DNA from: Myrmaecium sp. VS I D KN 1
Lineage: Eukaryota > Ascomycota > Dothideomycetes > Valsariales > Valsariaceae
Direction of reading: 5' to 3'
Assembly (NCBI GenBank): GCA_019775845.1
Contig: JADQAV010000005.1
Location: 124,001-188,000 of the forward strand
DNA: 64,000 bases
The position numbers and the translations under genes are program-made. Below, one piece after another: positions 33,152 to 43,485 of the stretch (position 1 is its first letter; each line of letters starts with the position of its first letter). The notes beneath the pieces were generated by a model. That model saw only the letters and a program-made list of their open reading frames with translations, was not told the origin of the DNA and made no database searches.

Positions 33152-34044
33152 GTGCCATGTCAGCCTGCCTTCTATGCATGACACGGGTTATTGCCATCAC
33201 GCCGACGCCGCGACGACGGAAACGTTCACCTAAGTTTCTACACCCGACTCGGGACTTGCTTCAACTGGCGTCTAGAAGTGGAGGGAGTGTGGTTTCCAAC
33301 CGTGGGCGTGCGTGCCTGAGTACCTACTATACCTACTGCTACCCTGCTACCGTACGGCGGGAATCGGGGATGAGGAATGAGGAATGGAACGACAGCGGGT
33401 ACCTTACATGAGGTACATCCATACCCGACCTTGCATCGTATCGTTTGGCACCTACCTGGGAGTATGTATGTAGGTGGGTGTGGATCTAAATAAGGTACGG
33501 CACCTTACTTTACCTTACCCTAAATACCTACCTTAAATAGTGTCTTTGCGTTGCGAACAAGGCTGTCTGACTGGCTGCGGGCTGACTGGTCTTGCATGTT
33601 GGTTTCATTCTTGGTTTTCGTCTTCGTGATCAAAAGCTACTAGTACGTTCACTCCACCCTTTCTATCAATAGCAGCGATACCAACAGCAACGAGGAAACC
33701 TCAAGGAAGGATAAGAAGATATTAAGGTAGGACCGGATTTAAGTTGGATGTTTAGTTGGTGGTGATGGTGGGGGTGGCTGGGGCCTTGGGCCATGGAAGT
33801 TAAGCGGGGATAATTGCCCGCCGTGGAGCCCCGGAGTTTTTTTTTTAAAGTCGGGTAGGCGCAGATCTAAATTAGCCCATGGCGCATCAAGGCTGAGCCG
33901 CCGCTTTTCCATCCGCCGTCCGCTTCAACCTAGAAACATCATGGAAATGACTCTCCTGGATACGAGGGGGGCCGCCTGCACAGCTCACCTCACCTCACGA
34001 TGGCATCGCGAGACGACAAACGGACGGACTTGAGGTAGGTTGGT

Positions 34045-34060
34045 CAGTCAGTACTGACTG
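34045..34060. promoter_or_regulatory. Perfect 16-bp palindrome CAGTCAGTACTGACTG
   Basis: The sequence equals its own reverse complement over 16 bases. It lies about 850 bp upstream of the carboxylesterase start. It could bind a dimeric regulator. No known motif is assigned. Confidence 0.4.
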
Positions 34061-34911
34061 TATCATGCCCCCCCTCCCCGGAGAGTCCGGCGGTGTCGCA
34101 GCGTAGCCAGACGAACGGACGGGAGGTCACGCTTGAGGTCCAACACCGTCCAGGTTCCAACTGTGACGATGTCATCTCTCTTGCGCCCGTCGACCGTTAA
34201 GCAAGCCATGATGGTGAACTCGTTAAGCTTACTACCGACGACCTTACCTTACCCGCCGCGGCCGCCTGAATTAGGTTCCGGCGGCGCAGGGCAAGAACGG
34301 CATGCTATTCTGCACGTCACTGCCTCTTTCCGCTGGTCGGGATTCCCCTTTCTTCTCCTTCTTCTGCTTCTTCTTCTTTGTCTTCCGATCCAACGTCAGA
34401 AGGGGAAAGCCACGAGGGAGGGACGGATTGCTCGGTCACTACCTATCCTTATTAGGCTCTTCCTCCTCGACTAGTGAGTGACTGGCGGAACGTAAGGGAG
34501 CGGGAAACTTAAGAGGTTCTCGGCGCCGTCGTCTCTTATTCTGTCTGGCTCACTTTCTTTTCCCTTTTCTATCTGCTTCCATTCTCACCTCGCTGGCTTT
34601 GTCACGCTTCGGATCATCTACTACATTCCCCGATCACGAACCCCTGACGCGCCTTTGTCCGACTACGAGAGAGCGCGCGAGGGATGTGTAGAAGAGGTGG
34701 ACTACCTGCAGCATTCCAGACGCGATTACAATCACATCGTTCCAGCCTATAATACTTAACACCGACGCCGTCTTGGTTCCCTCCGGTTACAGCCCGCTGT
34801 CACACATCCGTCGCACACCCGCGCAAGCCCTCCCGCGTCCTGGGGCCAATCCGGAGCCGGTCTCTGTCCCATCCGACAGATCGAGGGACATCCCCCTCCC
34901 CCTCCGCCGCC

Positions 34912-36581
34912 ATGCATCATCTCCTATCGCTGGTCCTGCTCGGCCTCTGCCTCGGCTGGGTCGCTGCCGTGGACCCCCTCGTGGACTTGACCTACAACAA
35001 GTATCGCGGCGTCAAACTCGGCAACGGCGTCTCCCAATGGCTCGGCATGCGCTACTCCAAGAGCGCGACCGCGAAGAACGGTCGTCGCTTCGCCGCCCCG
35101 GAGGACCCGGGCTGGGAGTTGAAAACGATCGATGCTGACCATGTATGGCATGGAATCCTTCATGCCTGCCGCCCTGCGCTGACCTTCTTTTTCTTCAGTT
35201 CAAACCCGTCTGCATCGGCACCTTCACCGAGCTCACGTCCGCCGACGACACCAGCGCGTCCGAAGACTGTCTCTTCGCCAATGTCTTCGCCCCCACGTCG
35301 GCGACTACCTCCTCCAAACTTCCCGTCTACGTCTTCATCCAGGGTGGTGGTTTCAACAGCAACGCCAACGCGAACTTCAACGGATCCAGCCTCGTCCTGA
35401 AGGGACAGAAGAACCTCATCGTGGTGAACTTCAACTACCGCGTCGGTCCCTATGGTTTCCTGGCTTCCGACGCGGTCAAGTCCGGTGCGTCCTTGAACAA
35501 CGGCCTCAAGGATCAACGCCAGTTGCTCCGCTGGGTGAACCAGAACATCGCCAAATTCGGCGGTGATCCGAACCGCGTCACCCTCGGCGGTGCATCCGCG
35601 GGCGCGGGCTCCGTCCTCCTGCAGCTCACCTACGGAGGCGGCTCCGCGTCCACGCTGCCCCAGCTGTTCCACGCTGCAGCCGCGGAGTCGCAGAACATGC
35701 CCGTCCTACGCACCCCAGCCCAGTCGCAGTTCCTCTACGAAAAGCTACTCATCGCCACCGGCTGCAAGAGCAAATCCAACCCGCTCAACTGCCTCAAAAC
35801 GATGGACATCGTCACCTTCCAAAAGGCCTCCCGCAGCATCAACGTCGCCTACCCAGGCGCGCCCTCCCCGCCCGTCTTCCTCTACTCCCCCACCCTCGAC
35901 GGGGACGTGATCAAGGACTACACCTACCGCGAATTCGCCAACGGGCACTTCTGGAGGATGCCCACGATCATGGGCGACGTCTCGAACGAAGGGACCATCT
36001 TCACGCCCCGCACCATCGACACCCAAGCCGCGTCGGACAACTTCCTCGTCAGCAACTTCCCCGCCCTGACCGCCGCCCAGCTCAACCAGCTGCACGCCCG
36101 CTACCCCAAAGGCGCCCAGTACCCCAACACCGGCGCCTACTGGTCCCAAGCCGCCGAGCTCTTCGGCGACCTGCGCTACGCGTGCCCGGGGCTCTACGTC
36201 AGCAACGCCTTCGCCCGCCACGGCCGCGCCGACGCCGCCTGGCATTATCGCTGGGACGTCGTGTCCGCCGCCAACCGCGCCAACGGCCTCGGCGCCACGC
36301 ACGTCGCGGAGCTGGGCGAGATCTGGGCGGCGCACCCGGCCAGCGGCTCCGTCGCTGACGCCATCCAGAGCTATTGGGTCAGCTTTGCCCGGACGTACAC
36401 GCCGAATGCGTTGAAGGTGGGGACGGCGCCGGTGTGGGATCCCTGGGGGGGTGATGGTGAGGGGGGGTTTCGACGGTTGAGGTTTGGGAACGGGGATGCG
36501 GTGGCGATGGAGTCGGTGAGTGCGTATCAGCGGGGGCAGTGTGAGGTTGTTTGGGGGATGGGGGTTGCGCTGGGGCAGTGA
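34912..36581 (+). CDS. Secreted type-B carboxylesterase/lipase
   Basis: Alpha/beta-hydrolase hydrolysing carboxylic esters outside the cell. The exons are 34912-35142 and 35199-36581. The 56-bp intron has donor GTATGG, an internal CTGAC and acceptor CAG. The product has 537 residues. A clear signal peptide (MHHLLSLVLLGLCLGWVAA) precedes VDPLVDL. The family signature SEDCLFANVFAP is present. The nucleophile is Ser210 in GGASAGAG (G-x-S-x-G). The acid is most likely Glu341 in GDVSNEGTIF and the base His445 in ATHVAELGEIW, matching the Ser-Glu-His triad of cholinesterase/Candida rugosa-type lipases. The oxyanion loop is IQGGGFNSN. Length is normal for the family. Substrate (triglyceride, aromatic or sterol ester) cannot be told. 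It converges on a Baeyer-Villiger-type monooxygenase with 361 bp between stops. Confidence 0.93.
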
Positions 36582-36942
36582 GTAACAGGGCTGATGGATG
36601 GGGAGGGAGGGAGGGAGGAAAGGGGGAGGTGGGGCTTGGGTGTATGGATCTTTCCGGAGTTTGGTTTGAGGGCGCATGGTGATGGCGTTGGGAGAATGAG
36701 ATGGGTGTCTTTACCTTCTCTTGTGTGTATATATATTCATTCTTATGTAGATCTTTCAGGATCGAATCCATTACACCCCTCTCCCTCCCGGTCCGATAAT
36801 CTCACCGTAAGCGCCTTGCTCCATACACCTTACTCCACGCTTCATATCCCCAAGAAAGACCGCGAAAAGAAAGAAAGAAAAAAAAAAAAAAAAAAAAAAA
36901 AAAAAGCCAAACAAAAAGAACCAACCGCAACCCCCCCCCGCG
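36582..36942. other. Convergent 3' region with A27 tract
   Basis: Separates the stops of the esterase and the monooxygenase. It includes GAAAGAAAG followed by an uninterrupted run of 27 A (36879-36905). Such a tract is a T-run for the minus-strand gene and may help end transcription or exclude nucleosomes. Confidence 0.6.
36879..36905. repeat. 27-base poly(A) homopolymer
   Basis: An uninterrupted A27, about 40 bp beyond the stop codon of the minus-strand monooxygenase. Its exact length is likely to be uncertain in short-read data. Confidence 0.9.
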
Positions 36943-38667
36943 CTACCGCCCTCCCTCGCCTCCCTCCCCTCCTCCCGCAGCCCTCCCAAAACACAACCCA
37001 TCCACCTCCTCCCCCCCCAACCCCCACCCCCACCAGCCCCAGCCCCGGCGGGGCCCCAGCAGCCACGCCCTTACGACATCCCAGACGTACGGCGGCCGGG
37101 GTCGCCAGGGACCCCGATCGCCCGACCGCGGCATGCGACCCGCCGCCACGGCGGCGCGGACGTACGTCGCGCTCAGCCGCATCGTGGGCCGGAGACGCAT
37201 GGTCGCGCGGTCCGCCGGGGAGAGGTGGGGGTGGACGGTGGTGTGGGTCCATGGGGCATCCCATCCCTGGTCCTGCTGGTCCCCTCGGTCCCGCCCATGG
37301 TCCGTACGGTTCCTTCGGCCCCTTCGGTCCCTCGGGTCCCGGCCGATCAGATGGCGGAGGACGTTTCGGATGCGGAAGGCGGCGACGTCGGCGCCGAGGG
37401 TCCAGCTCGCGTTCGTGTAGCCGACGACGAAGGCGGCGTTGGGGAGGCCGTCGAGCATGCAGTGGTGCCAGAAGACGCGGGAGCCTGGGTCGAGGGGCTG
37501 GCTGTCGTCGAGGGTGAGGGGGATGCCGCCGGCGAGGCGGAGGGCGAGGCCGGTTGCGGTTATGATGGTTGTGGGGCGGAGGGGGAGGGGGAGGGGTTTG
37601 GTGTCGGAGGTGGTGGTTGTTGTTGTGGTTTTTGTGGAGGGGTGGGGGTCCACGATGATGCTGTCCTCCGTGCAGGTGGAGATTGTGCCGGTGACGATGT
37701 TGGCGCGCCCGGAGCGGAGGGCGGCGAAGAAGTCGCCGTTGGGTGAAACGCAGAGGCGTTGGTCCCAGGGGTTGTAGGAGGGGGTGAAGTGTGGATCGAG
37801 CGGGATGGAGTCCGGGAGCTGTTGTCGCGCGAGGAAGAGGAGGAGTCGGCGGGCGGTGCCGGGGAAGGTTTGGCAGAAGAGGTAGAAGAGCCAGGGGAGC
37901 AGGATGAAGCGGAGGCGGAGCAGGAATATGAGGAGGGTTTGGGGGATCCAGGTGCTAGGATGGAGAAGGGAGAAACGTTGCTGGTCGATGGTGGATGGAG
38001 AGGGGTTGCGGACGGAAAGCACGTAGCTTGGAGACCGTTGCAGCATCGTCACATGTGCGGCGCCGGAGGCGACGAGCGCGGGGAGAAGGGTGATGGCGGT
38101 GGCACCGCTGCCGATGATGACAACCCGCTTGTCCTTGACGGAATAGTCCTTCGGCCAGAACTGTGGATGGATGACTTCGCCTTTGAAGTTGGAAAGGCCA
38201 GGGATCGTGGTAGCTAACGGCTGCTCATAATCGTAATATCCCGTGCAGAAGATAATGAAGCGCGCTCGAAGGGTACGGGGGCCCTCGGGCGAAGTGATGT
38301 TCAGTGACCAGGTCGCCTGCTCGGAGGACCAGTTCGCGGCGGTCACCTTCTGGTTGAATTGGATCCTCTTGTCTATACCGTAGATGGATGCCGTCTTCTT
38401 CACGTACTTTAGGATCTCCGGGCCGGAGGCGATGGTGGCGCCTTGCCAGGGCTGGAATTGGAAACCAAAGGTATATAGATCCGAATCGGACCGGATGCCC
38501 GGGTACTTGAACAGGTCCCAGGTGCCTCCGAGATCTGAACGGGCCTCCAGGATGGTGTAGGAGAGGTTCAGCTCGGTTTGGATGCGGTAGGCGGTGTTGA
38601 TGCCGGATATTCCAGCGCCGATAATGATGACATGGTAGTCCGCAGAGTTTGTTGGTTTTTCAGCCAT
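36943..38667 (-). CDS. Baeyer-Villiger-type flavin monooxygenase
   Basis: FAD- and NADPH-dependent monooxygenase predicted to insert oxygen next to a ketone, giving an ester or lactone. The product has 574 residues from the ATG at 38667, with no intron. The first Rossmann motif is GAGISG at 17-22. GGTWDLFKYPGIRSDSD at about 48-63 is typical of the class. The fingerprint F-x-G-x3-H-x3-W-P is exact at 161-172 (FKGEVIHPQFWP). The second nucleotide motif is GSGATA at 186-191. A hydrophobic stretch at about 240-268 (LLIFLLRLRFILLPWLFYLF) may contact or anchor in a membrane. After about residue 510 the protein turns Arg/Gly/Trp-rich and looks poorly conserved, so the true C-terminus may be shorter. 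Substrates may be ketones or steroids. Convergent with the esterase. Confidence 0.9.
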   Translation of the reverse strand: MAEKPTNSADYHVIIIGAGISGINTAYRIQTELNLSYTILEARSDLGGTWDLFKYPGIRSDSDLYTFGFQFQPWQGATIASGPEILKYVKKTASIYGIDKRIQFNQKVTAANWSSEQATWSLNITSPEGPRTLRARFIIFCTGYYDYEQPLATTIPGLSNFKGEVIHPQFWPKDYSVKDKRVVIIGSGATAITLLPALVASGAAHVTMLQRSPSYVLSVRNPSPSTIDQQRFSLLHPSTWIPQTLLIFLLRLRFILLPWLFYLFCQTFPGTARRLLLFLARQQLPDSIPLDPHFTPSYNPWDQRLCVSPNGDFFAALRSGRANIVTGTISTCTEDSIIVDPHPSTKTTTTTTTSDTKPLPLPLRPTTIITATGLALRLAGGIPLTLDDSQPLDPGSRVFWHHCMLDGLPNAAFVVGYTNASWTLGADVAAFRIRNVLRHLIGRDPRDRRGRRNRTDHGRDRGDQQDQGWDAPWTHTTVHPHLSPADRATMRLRPTMRLSATYVRAAVAAGRMPRSGDRGPWRPRPPYVWDVVRAWLLGPRRGWGWWGWGLGGEEVDGLCFGRAAGGGEGGEGGR

Positions 38668-38909
38668 GGTGGCTGTTGTTGGGTTCCAAGTGTTTTCTTA
38701 CGCGATGAAAACCGTCTCCCGTTATGCAAACTGTCTCACGCTGAGGAACCCCAAAGAAACACGTAATGAGTGAAGAAAGGAGAAGGAAATGGATGAAGTG
38801 ATGGACAGGAGGTGGAGGTGGAGGCTTAAGTGGACGGTGGCCGGAACCTCGGTATCTCTGAGTCCGCCACCGTTCACTCACCGTCACTCTCCTGAGCACG
38901 GCAGCCGTT

Positions 38910-38953
38910 GGTACGGAGTACATACCTGGAACATACTGTATGTACTCCGTACC
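38910..38953. promoter_or_regulatory. Perfect 16-bp inverted repeat, 12-bp spacer
   Basis: The arms GGTACGGAGTACATAC (38910-38925) and GTATGTACTCCGTACC (38938-38953) are exact reverse complements. They lie 243-286 bp upstream of the monooxygenase ATG. This could be an operator for a dimeric regulator, a hairpin in the 5' leader or a remnant of a small inverted-repeat element. Confidence 0.6.
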
Positions 38954-39342
38954 TTTCTTCACGGTACGTTTTTACTTGTGCGTCCCCTCACATTGCGCAA
39001 ACAGAGGGGATCTAACACGGATGGACGTACGAAGATGTGTTCAGCATCCCTTTACAAGATCCCAGCTCGTCGATTTAACAAACGCGTCAATGCAACCTGT
39101 CCGGCGCATCTGATTCAATAGGTAGAACGGATACAACAGCAGGAAAAAAGTGATTCACAGCGGTCCTGCACAGGAACAAGGCTGGATCAAGGATACCCAA
39201 GTTCGTCGGGTGCAGCATATCCCCCACCGAATCCATCGCGCGATGCACCTCGGAAGGATCGGTGCGCTAATCCTACATGCCAAATGCCTATTGCAACCCC
39301 CTGCCTGACTTTCCGCTGCGCGCAAAACCGCCCCGAGACACA

Positions 39343-39367
39343 GCGGAGTGGAGCGGAGCGGAGCGGA
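39343..39367. repeat. 5-bp tandem repeat (GCGGA)
   Basis: Five GCGGA/GTGGA units in the promoter region of RIO1. Confidence 0.75.
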
Positions 39368-39822
39368 GGCAGAGGGTGGAACATACTGTTTCCTCTGCAA
39401 GATGGTGTATGTATATTAGTCACACCGGACACCGGACAGCGAAGATACAGCATTCCCTAACACTTCTAGGGGTGAAAGGTATAAATGTCGCAATCCATTC
39501 GATCTGTTTCACCGTAGTGGTTCCCACCAATACCATACCTACTCTAACATACAGTATTCATCGTCATGATAGAGTTGGGGTTGAGTTTGACACCTGACAA
39601 TCCAGGCAGAAACCCCTTCCTCCGGGGTGACGTTCCGCCAGAGATTCCAGATTGCCCCGCTTCGCCCCGGAGCGAAAAAAAGTGACGGCCCCTCCCTCTT
39701 CATCGCCCGCCGAACCCCAACACCTGCCACACTTTTGCCGCTGGATATCGATATACGCCCTCGCAATTTACTTCCTGATCGATCGAAATTTGAATTTGTG
39801 TCCATCTCGCGAATCCGCAATC

Positions 39823-41574
39823 ATGGCGGCTCCCACCGAGACCCGCCCAGCCGACCTCGAAACCCACGCGCCACCACCCGCCGACGTCCCTGCCGACCAA
39901 GAGAACTACGACGACAACGAAGAGGAAGAAGACCTGGAGGACATCTTCGACGAAGACGACGACGACCTAGAATTCCTCGGCGGCACCAGCTCCAACCCAG
40001 CCGACTATACCAAAGCCTACAACCGGTCGCGGCTACAGGCCAACCCAGGCACGCCCGCGCACCAACTTCCCCGGACGAACAATGCCAGCAAACCGTCGGC
40101 GAACATGCACGCCAGCATCGACGACCAGATCGCCTCGCTGGCCCGGCACGCGTCCAAGATCAAGCTGGACGGCGCGGGAGCGGGCGGCGGCGGCAAGGCC
40201 GACCGCGCCGCCGCCGAGCGCGACAAGGACAAGAGCGATCGCGCGACGAGCGAGCAGGTGCTCGACCCGCGCACCCGCATGATCCTGCTGCAGCTCCTGA
40301 ATCGGGGCGTCGTGTCCGAGATCCACGGCTGCCTGTCCACGGGCAAGGAGGCGAACGTGTACCACGCGCTACTGATTCCGGAGGAGGTGACAGGAGAGGA
40401 GGGGGCGGAGGCCCCGGCCCCGGTGCCTCCGGCGCCGATCCACCGCGCGATCAAGGTGTACAAGACCAGCATCCTCGTCTTCAAGGACCGGGACAAGTAC
40501 GTGACGGGCGAGTTCCGGTTCCGGGGCGGGTACAACAAGAGCAGCAACCGGGCGATGGTGAAGGTGTGGGCGGAGAAGGAGATGCGGAACCTGAAGCGGC
40601 TGCACGCCGCGGGCATCCCGTGCCCGGAGCCGATCGCGCTCAAGCTGCACGTGCTGGTGATGGGCTTCCTGGGCAACCGGAAGGGCTGGCCGGCGCCGCG
40701 GCTGCGGGACGTGCAGTTCGGCGAGGGGGTCACGGAGGAGGAGGAGCAGGGCCGGTGGCGGGCCATGTACGTCCAGGTGCTCGGCTACATGCGCCGGCTC
40801 TACCAGGTCTGCCGGCTCGTCCACGCCGACCTGAGCGAGTACAACCTGCTCTGGCACCAGGGCCGCGTCTGGGTCATCGACGTCAGCCAGAGCGTCGAGC
40901 ACGACCACCCCCGCTCCCTCGAGTTCCTCCGCATGGACATCAAGAACGTCGGCGACTTCTTCAAGCGCACCGGCGGCCTCGACGTCCTCCCGGACCGCAC
41001 CGTCTTCGACTTCGTCACCCGGCCCGAGGGCACCAGCGAGCTCGCCGCCCTCGACGCCGTCGTCGAGGACCTCTTCGCCCAGCGCGACGCCGACCGCGCC
41101 GCCCGCGCCGACCGCGGCACCGACGCCCTTCTCGCTGAGGAGGAGGTTGACACCCACGTCTTCCGCCAGCAGTACATCCCCCAGACGCTCGAGCAGGTGT
41201 ACGACGTCGAGCGCGACGCCGAGATGGTCGGCAAGGGCGAGGGCGCCGGGCTGGTCTACCAATCCCTCTTGGCCGACGGGAAGAAGCAGGCGTCCGGCCG
41301 GGACGCGGAGGCTGGGGCCGCGGATGGCGAGGAGGGCGAGCGGACGAGCGATGAAGAGGAGGATGGGTCTGATGATGAGGATGAGGAGGATGGGGATGAG
41401 GATGAGCGGGAGGATCGACCGGCTGGCCCGCCGCGGGGGAAAAAGCATCTGGATAAGGAGACGAAGAAGGCGCATAAGCTGGCGGTCAAGGAGGAGAAGC
41501 GGGAGAAGCGGAAGGAGAAGATGCCGAAGCATCTGAAGAAGAAGCTCGTGAGCTCTTCGTCGAGGAAGAAGTAG
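39823..41574 (+). CDS. RIO1: RIO1 atypical protein kinase/ATPase
   Basis: Conserved kinase/ATPase of late cytoplasmic 40S ribosome maturation (20S pre-rRNA processing), also linked to cell-cycle control. It is a single exon of 583 residues. I start at ATG 39823 (MAAPTETRPADLE) because the longer frame opens only with TTG. An acidic N-terminus (DNEEEEDLEDIFDEDDDD) precedes the RIO domain. The domain shows the flexible nucleotide loop STGKEANVYHA (from Ser172), catalytic lysine Lys211 in AIKVYK, catalytic loop HADLSEYN (His334, Asp336) and metal-binding Asp353 in VIDVSQSVEHDHP. The C-terminus is acidic, then very basic (KKHLDKETKKAHKLAVKEEK), as in other Rio1 proteins. Third positions are overwhelmingly G/C, producing long shadow frames on both strands. 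Confidence 0.97.
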   Translation: MAAPTETRPADLETHAPPPADVPADQENYDDNEEEEDLEDIFDEDDDDLEFLGGTSSNPADYTKAYNRSRLQANPGTPAHQLPRTNNASKPSANMHASIDDQIASLARHASKIKLDGAGAGGGGKADRAAAERDKDKSDRATSEQVLDPRTRMILLQLLNRGVVSEIHGCLSTGKEANVYHALLIPEEVTGEEGAEAPAPVPPAPIHRAIKVYKTSILVFKDRDKYVTGEFRFRGGYNKSSNRAMVKVWAEKEMRNLKRLHAAGIPCPEPIALKLHVLVMGFLGNRKGWPAPRLRDVQFGEGVTEEEEQGRWRAMYVQVLGYMRRLYQVCRLVHADLSEYNLLWHQGRVWVIDVSQSVEHDHPRSLEFLRMDIKNVGDFFKRTGGLDVLPDRTVFDFVTRPEGTSELAALDAVVEDLFAQRDADRAARADRGTDALLAEEEVDTHVFRQQYIPQTLEQVYDVERDAEMVGKGEGAGLVYQSLLADGKKQASGRDAEAGAADGEEGERTSDEEEDGSDDEDEEDGDEDEREDRPAGPPRGKKHLDKETKKAHKLAVKEEKREKRKEKMPKHLKKKLVSSSSRKK

Positions 41575-41930
41575 AGTAAGCCATGGAGCCTTGAGGCTGG
41601 GGGCAGGGGATCTTGTCTTTTCTCTTTTTGTTTACGACCGCATCATCATCGTCATCATCGTCATTTACGAGGGGCATAAGAAAAAGTTCGGTTTGGGAGG
41701 AATGGCGTTCCGTGGATAATCCAATCAATCAACAGATGATCTACTACTACTTCGAATCGAAGCTATCATGTCTCGAAGCTACTACCACTACTACTACTCA
41801 TTCGCATGATCACTCTGCGTTCTATAGAGCCGATAAATCCGTGAGAGATACAATGCAGAAGCCCGAACCAACATGAAGATGAAGAAAGCCCCCCAAAAGA
41901 TCTCTAATATGTCCGTATACGCCAACAATC
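41575..41930. other. Convergent 3' region, RIO1/ATG17
   Basis: 356 bp with CATCATCGT and TACTAC triplet runs at 41640-41665 and 41780-41800. It is likely 3'-UTR for both genes. No gene is seen. Confidence 0.5.
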
Positions 41931-43485
41931 CTACAAAGATGGTCGCATCCGCCGAATAGCCAAGTCCAACACCTCCCTCGGCAGCTCCGGGATGCTCCTC
42001 TTCGTATCCACCTCCGCAGCATCATCAGCCGCCAGCCCCGCACCCACCACCGGCCGGACATCATACCGCATCACCGGATCCGCGAGGCCGGGCCAGATAT
42101 CGGAGGGCAAAAAGTTGCCCTGGCGCGCCGTGAAGCCCTCGCGGGCCCGGACCTCCTCCTCAAACAGCTCGTCCAGCTGGCGCTGCGCGTCGCGGGCGAC
42201 CTGCTTCGTCTTCTCCCGGACCTTCCGGCGGCGCTCGACCTCGAGGATGAGCGCCCAGTACGCGTCCAGGAAGTCCTCGAAGAACTCCTTCAGGCCCTCG
42301 AGCTCCTGCACGCCGTGCTCGATGTTGCGCCGCTCCGCTGCCCAGCTGCGGGTGTACGCGCCGACCTGGCCGAGCAGGCCCTTGGTCCGCTGACCCATCT
42401 GAGCCAGCGCGCCGAGGACGTTGTTGAGGCCGTCGCGCTCCCGCTGCAGCGCTGCGACGTACTCCTCCATGGCTTGGAGCAGGCGCTCCATTTCCTCGCT
42501 TCGCTCGCGGATCTCCGCGGTTACGTCTTCCACCTCCGCGGCGTCCTTCTCCAACACCGCCAGCATGTCTCTTCGGTCCTCTTCCGTCATCGGCTGCGGA
42601 GGCGCGTCCGGGTCCAGCGTCTCCAGCTGCATACCCACGTCTGCCATGTCCGAGATTGTGGCCCGGTTCGCTGCTTCCCCGCCACCCTCGGTGTGCTTGA
42701 GCGCCGTCACGCATAGATCGTAATGTCGTACCAGGCTCTGTAGACAGGTCGCGGTTTCTGTCGCATGAGCCTCGAGGTCTCGGAAGTGCATCGGCAGCGG
42801 AGAGCCGGAGGTGTAATCATCGGCCGGGTGAGGGATGCTGCTGATCATCTCCCGAAGGTCGCGGAGCGAGGACGCGAAAGCAGCAGTGGCGGCGTCCAGG
42901 TCGCCAGTGAAGGCGTTGACTCGATCGATGCAGGCACGCATGGAGTCATTGAGTGTGGTCACATGGGATGAGTCCACATGATCGTAAAGGCATCTCTGGG
43001 GAGGCTCTGTGGTATCCGCGGCCGCGGAAGGTTGGAGGGACGGATCGACAGGGGTGGAGCGGAGGGCGGAAAGCGCTTCATTGAGGCGCGCGGAAGAGTC
43101 ATCGAGGGTTTGGAGAAGAGACTGTGGGACTTCGGAGTTAGATCTTATTCCAGGTAGCCATCGAGGTAGTTGCGAGGGTTCGTACCTTGAATTCGGCATC
43201 GCTTTGGGCTCCGACAAGCTCCACACCTCGTTGCAGAGCTTCCAAGCTGTCCACTTGTTCTGCTATGCTGCGACGAACGAAAGCATTCTTCGCGGAGAGC
43301 ACGGCATTCTCCTCCAGCAGCACTCGGGCGGAATTGACAATCTCGTTGGCCCGCCATACGTAGGACGTTGATGCAAGGGAGCGCTTGGAGACCACAAAAT
43401 GATTGACGAGCTGCTCCAAGGTCGGAAGGTTGCCTTCGAAGTTCTGACTCCCTACGGACGAGGAAGGCGATGGCGGCGAAGCCAT
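41931..43485 (-). CDS. ATG17: Autophagy scaffold protein Atg17
   Basis: Scaffold that organises the Atg1 kinase complex with Atg29-Atg31 at the phagophore assembly site. The exons are 43485-43186 and 43121-41931. The 64-bp intron has donor GTACGA, branch CTAAC and acceptor CAG and is in phase 0. The product has 496 residues starting MASPPSPSSSVGSQ. The N-terminal part shows PTLEQLVNHFVVSKRSLASTSYVWRANEIV, the usual start of fungal Atg17. The rest is almost entirely alpha-helical coiled coil (ALRSTPVDPSL; RSEEMERLLQAMEEYVAALQ; LKEFFEDFLDAYWALILEV). The C-terminal motif RQGNFLPSDIWPGL is characteristic of the family. Length is normal. It lies downstream of the dynactin gene on the same strand, with no sign of co-regulation. 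Confidence 0.93.

Larger units (their letters stand above)
32938..34911. other. 2-kb intergenic region, repeat- and motif-rich
   Basis: No gene is seen. It holds a GTGCAGC tandem repeat (33124), many CTACCT/AGGTAC motifs at 33400-33540 (including TACCTTACCCTAAATACC), a perfect 16-bp palindrome (34045-34060) and a CT-rich leader at 34340-34420 and 34540-34590 before the esterase. Short open frames such as 34133-34474 look spurious. Confidence 0.5.
38668..39822. other. 1.2-kb divergent promoter region, monooxygenase/RIO1
   Basis: Contains a 16-bp inverted repeat (38910-38953) and a GCGGA pentamer repeat (39343-39367). A frame open upstream of the RIO1 ATG begins only with TTG at 39652. No gene is seen. 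Confidence 0.5.

Noticed and set aside
37225-38217. Long + strand frames within the monooxygenase gene
   Set aside because: They overlap a clearly supported minus-strand enzyme and read as Gly/Val/Asp repeats.
40369-41532. 387-codon open frame on the minus strand
   Set aside because: It lies antisense to RIO1, whose near-total G/C third positions remove stops from the other frames. The translation is repetitive Leu/Val/Arg with no domain.
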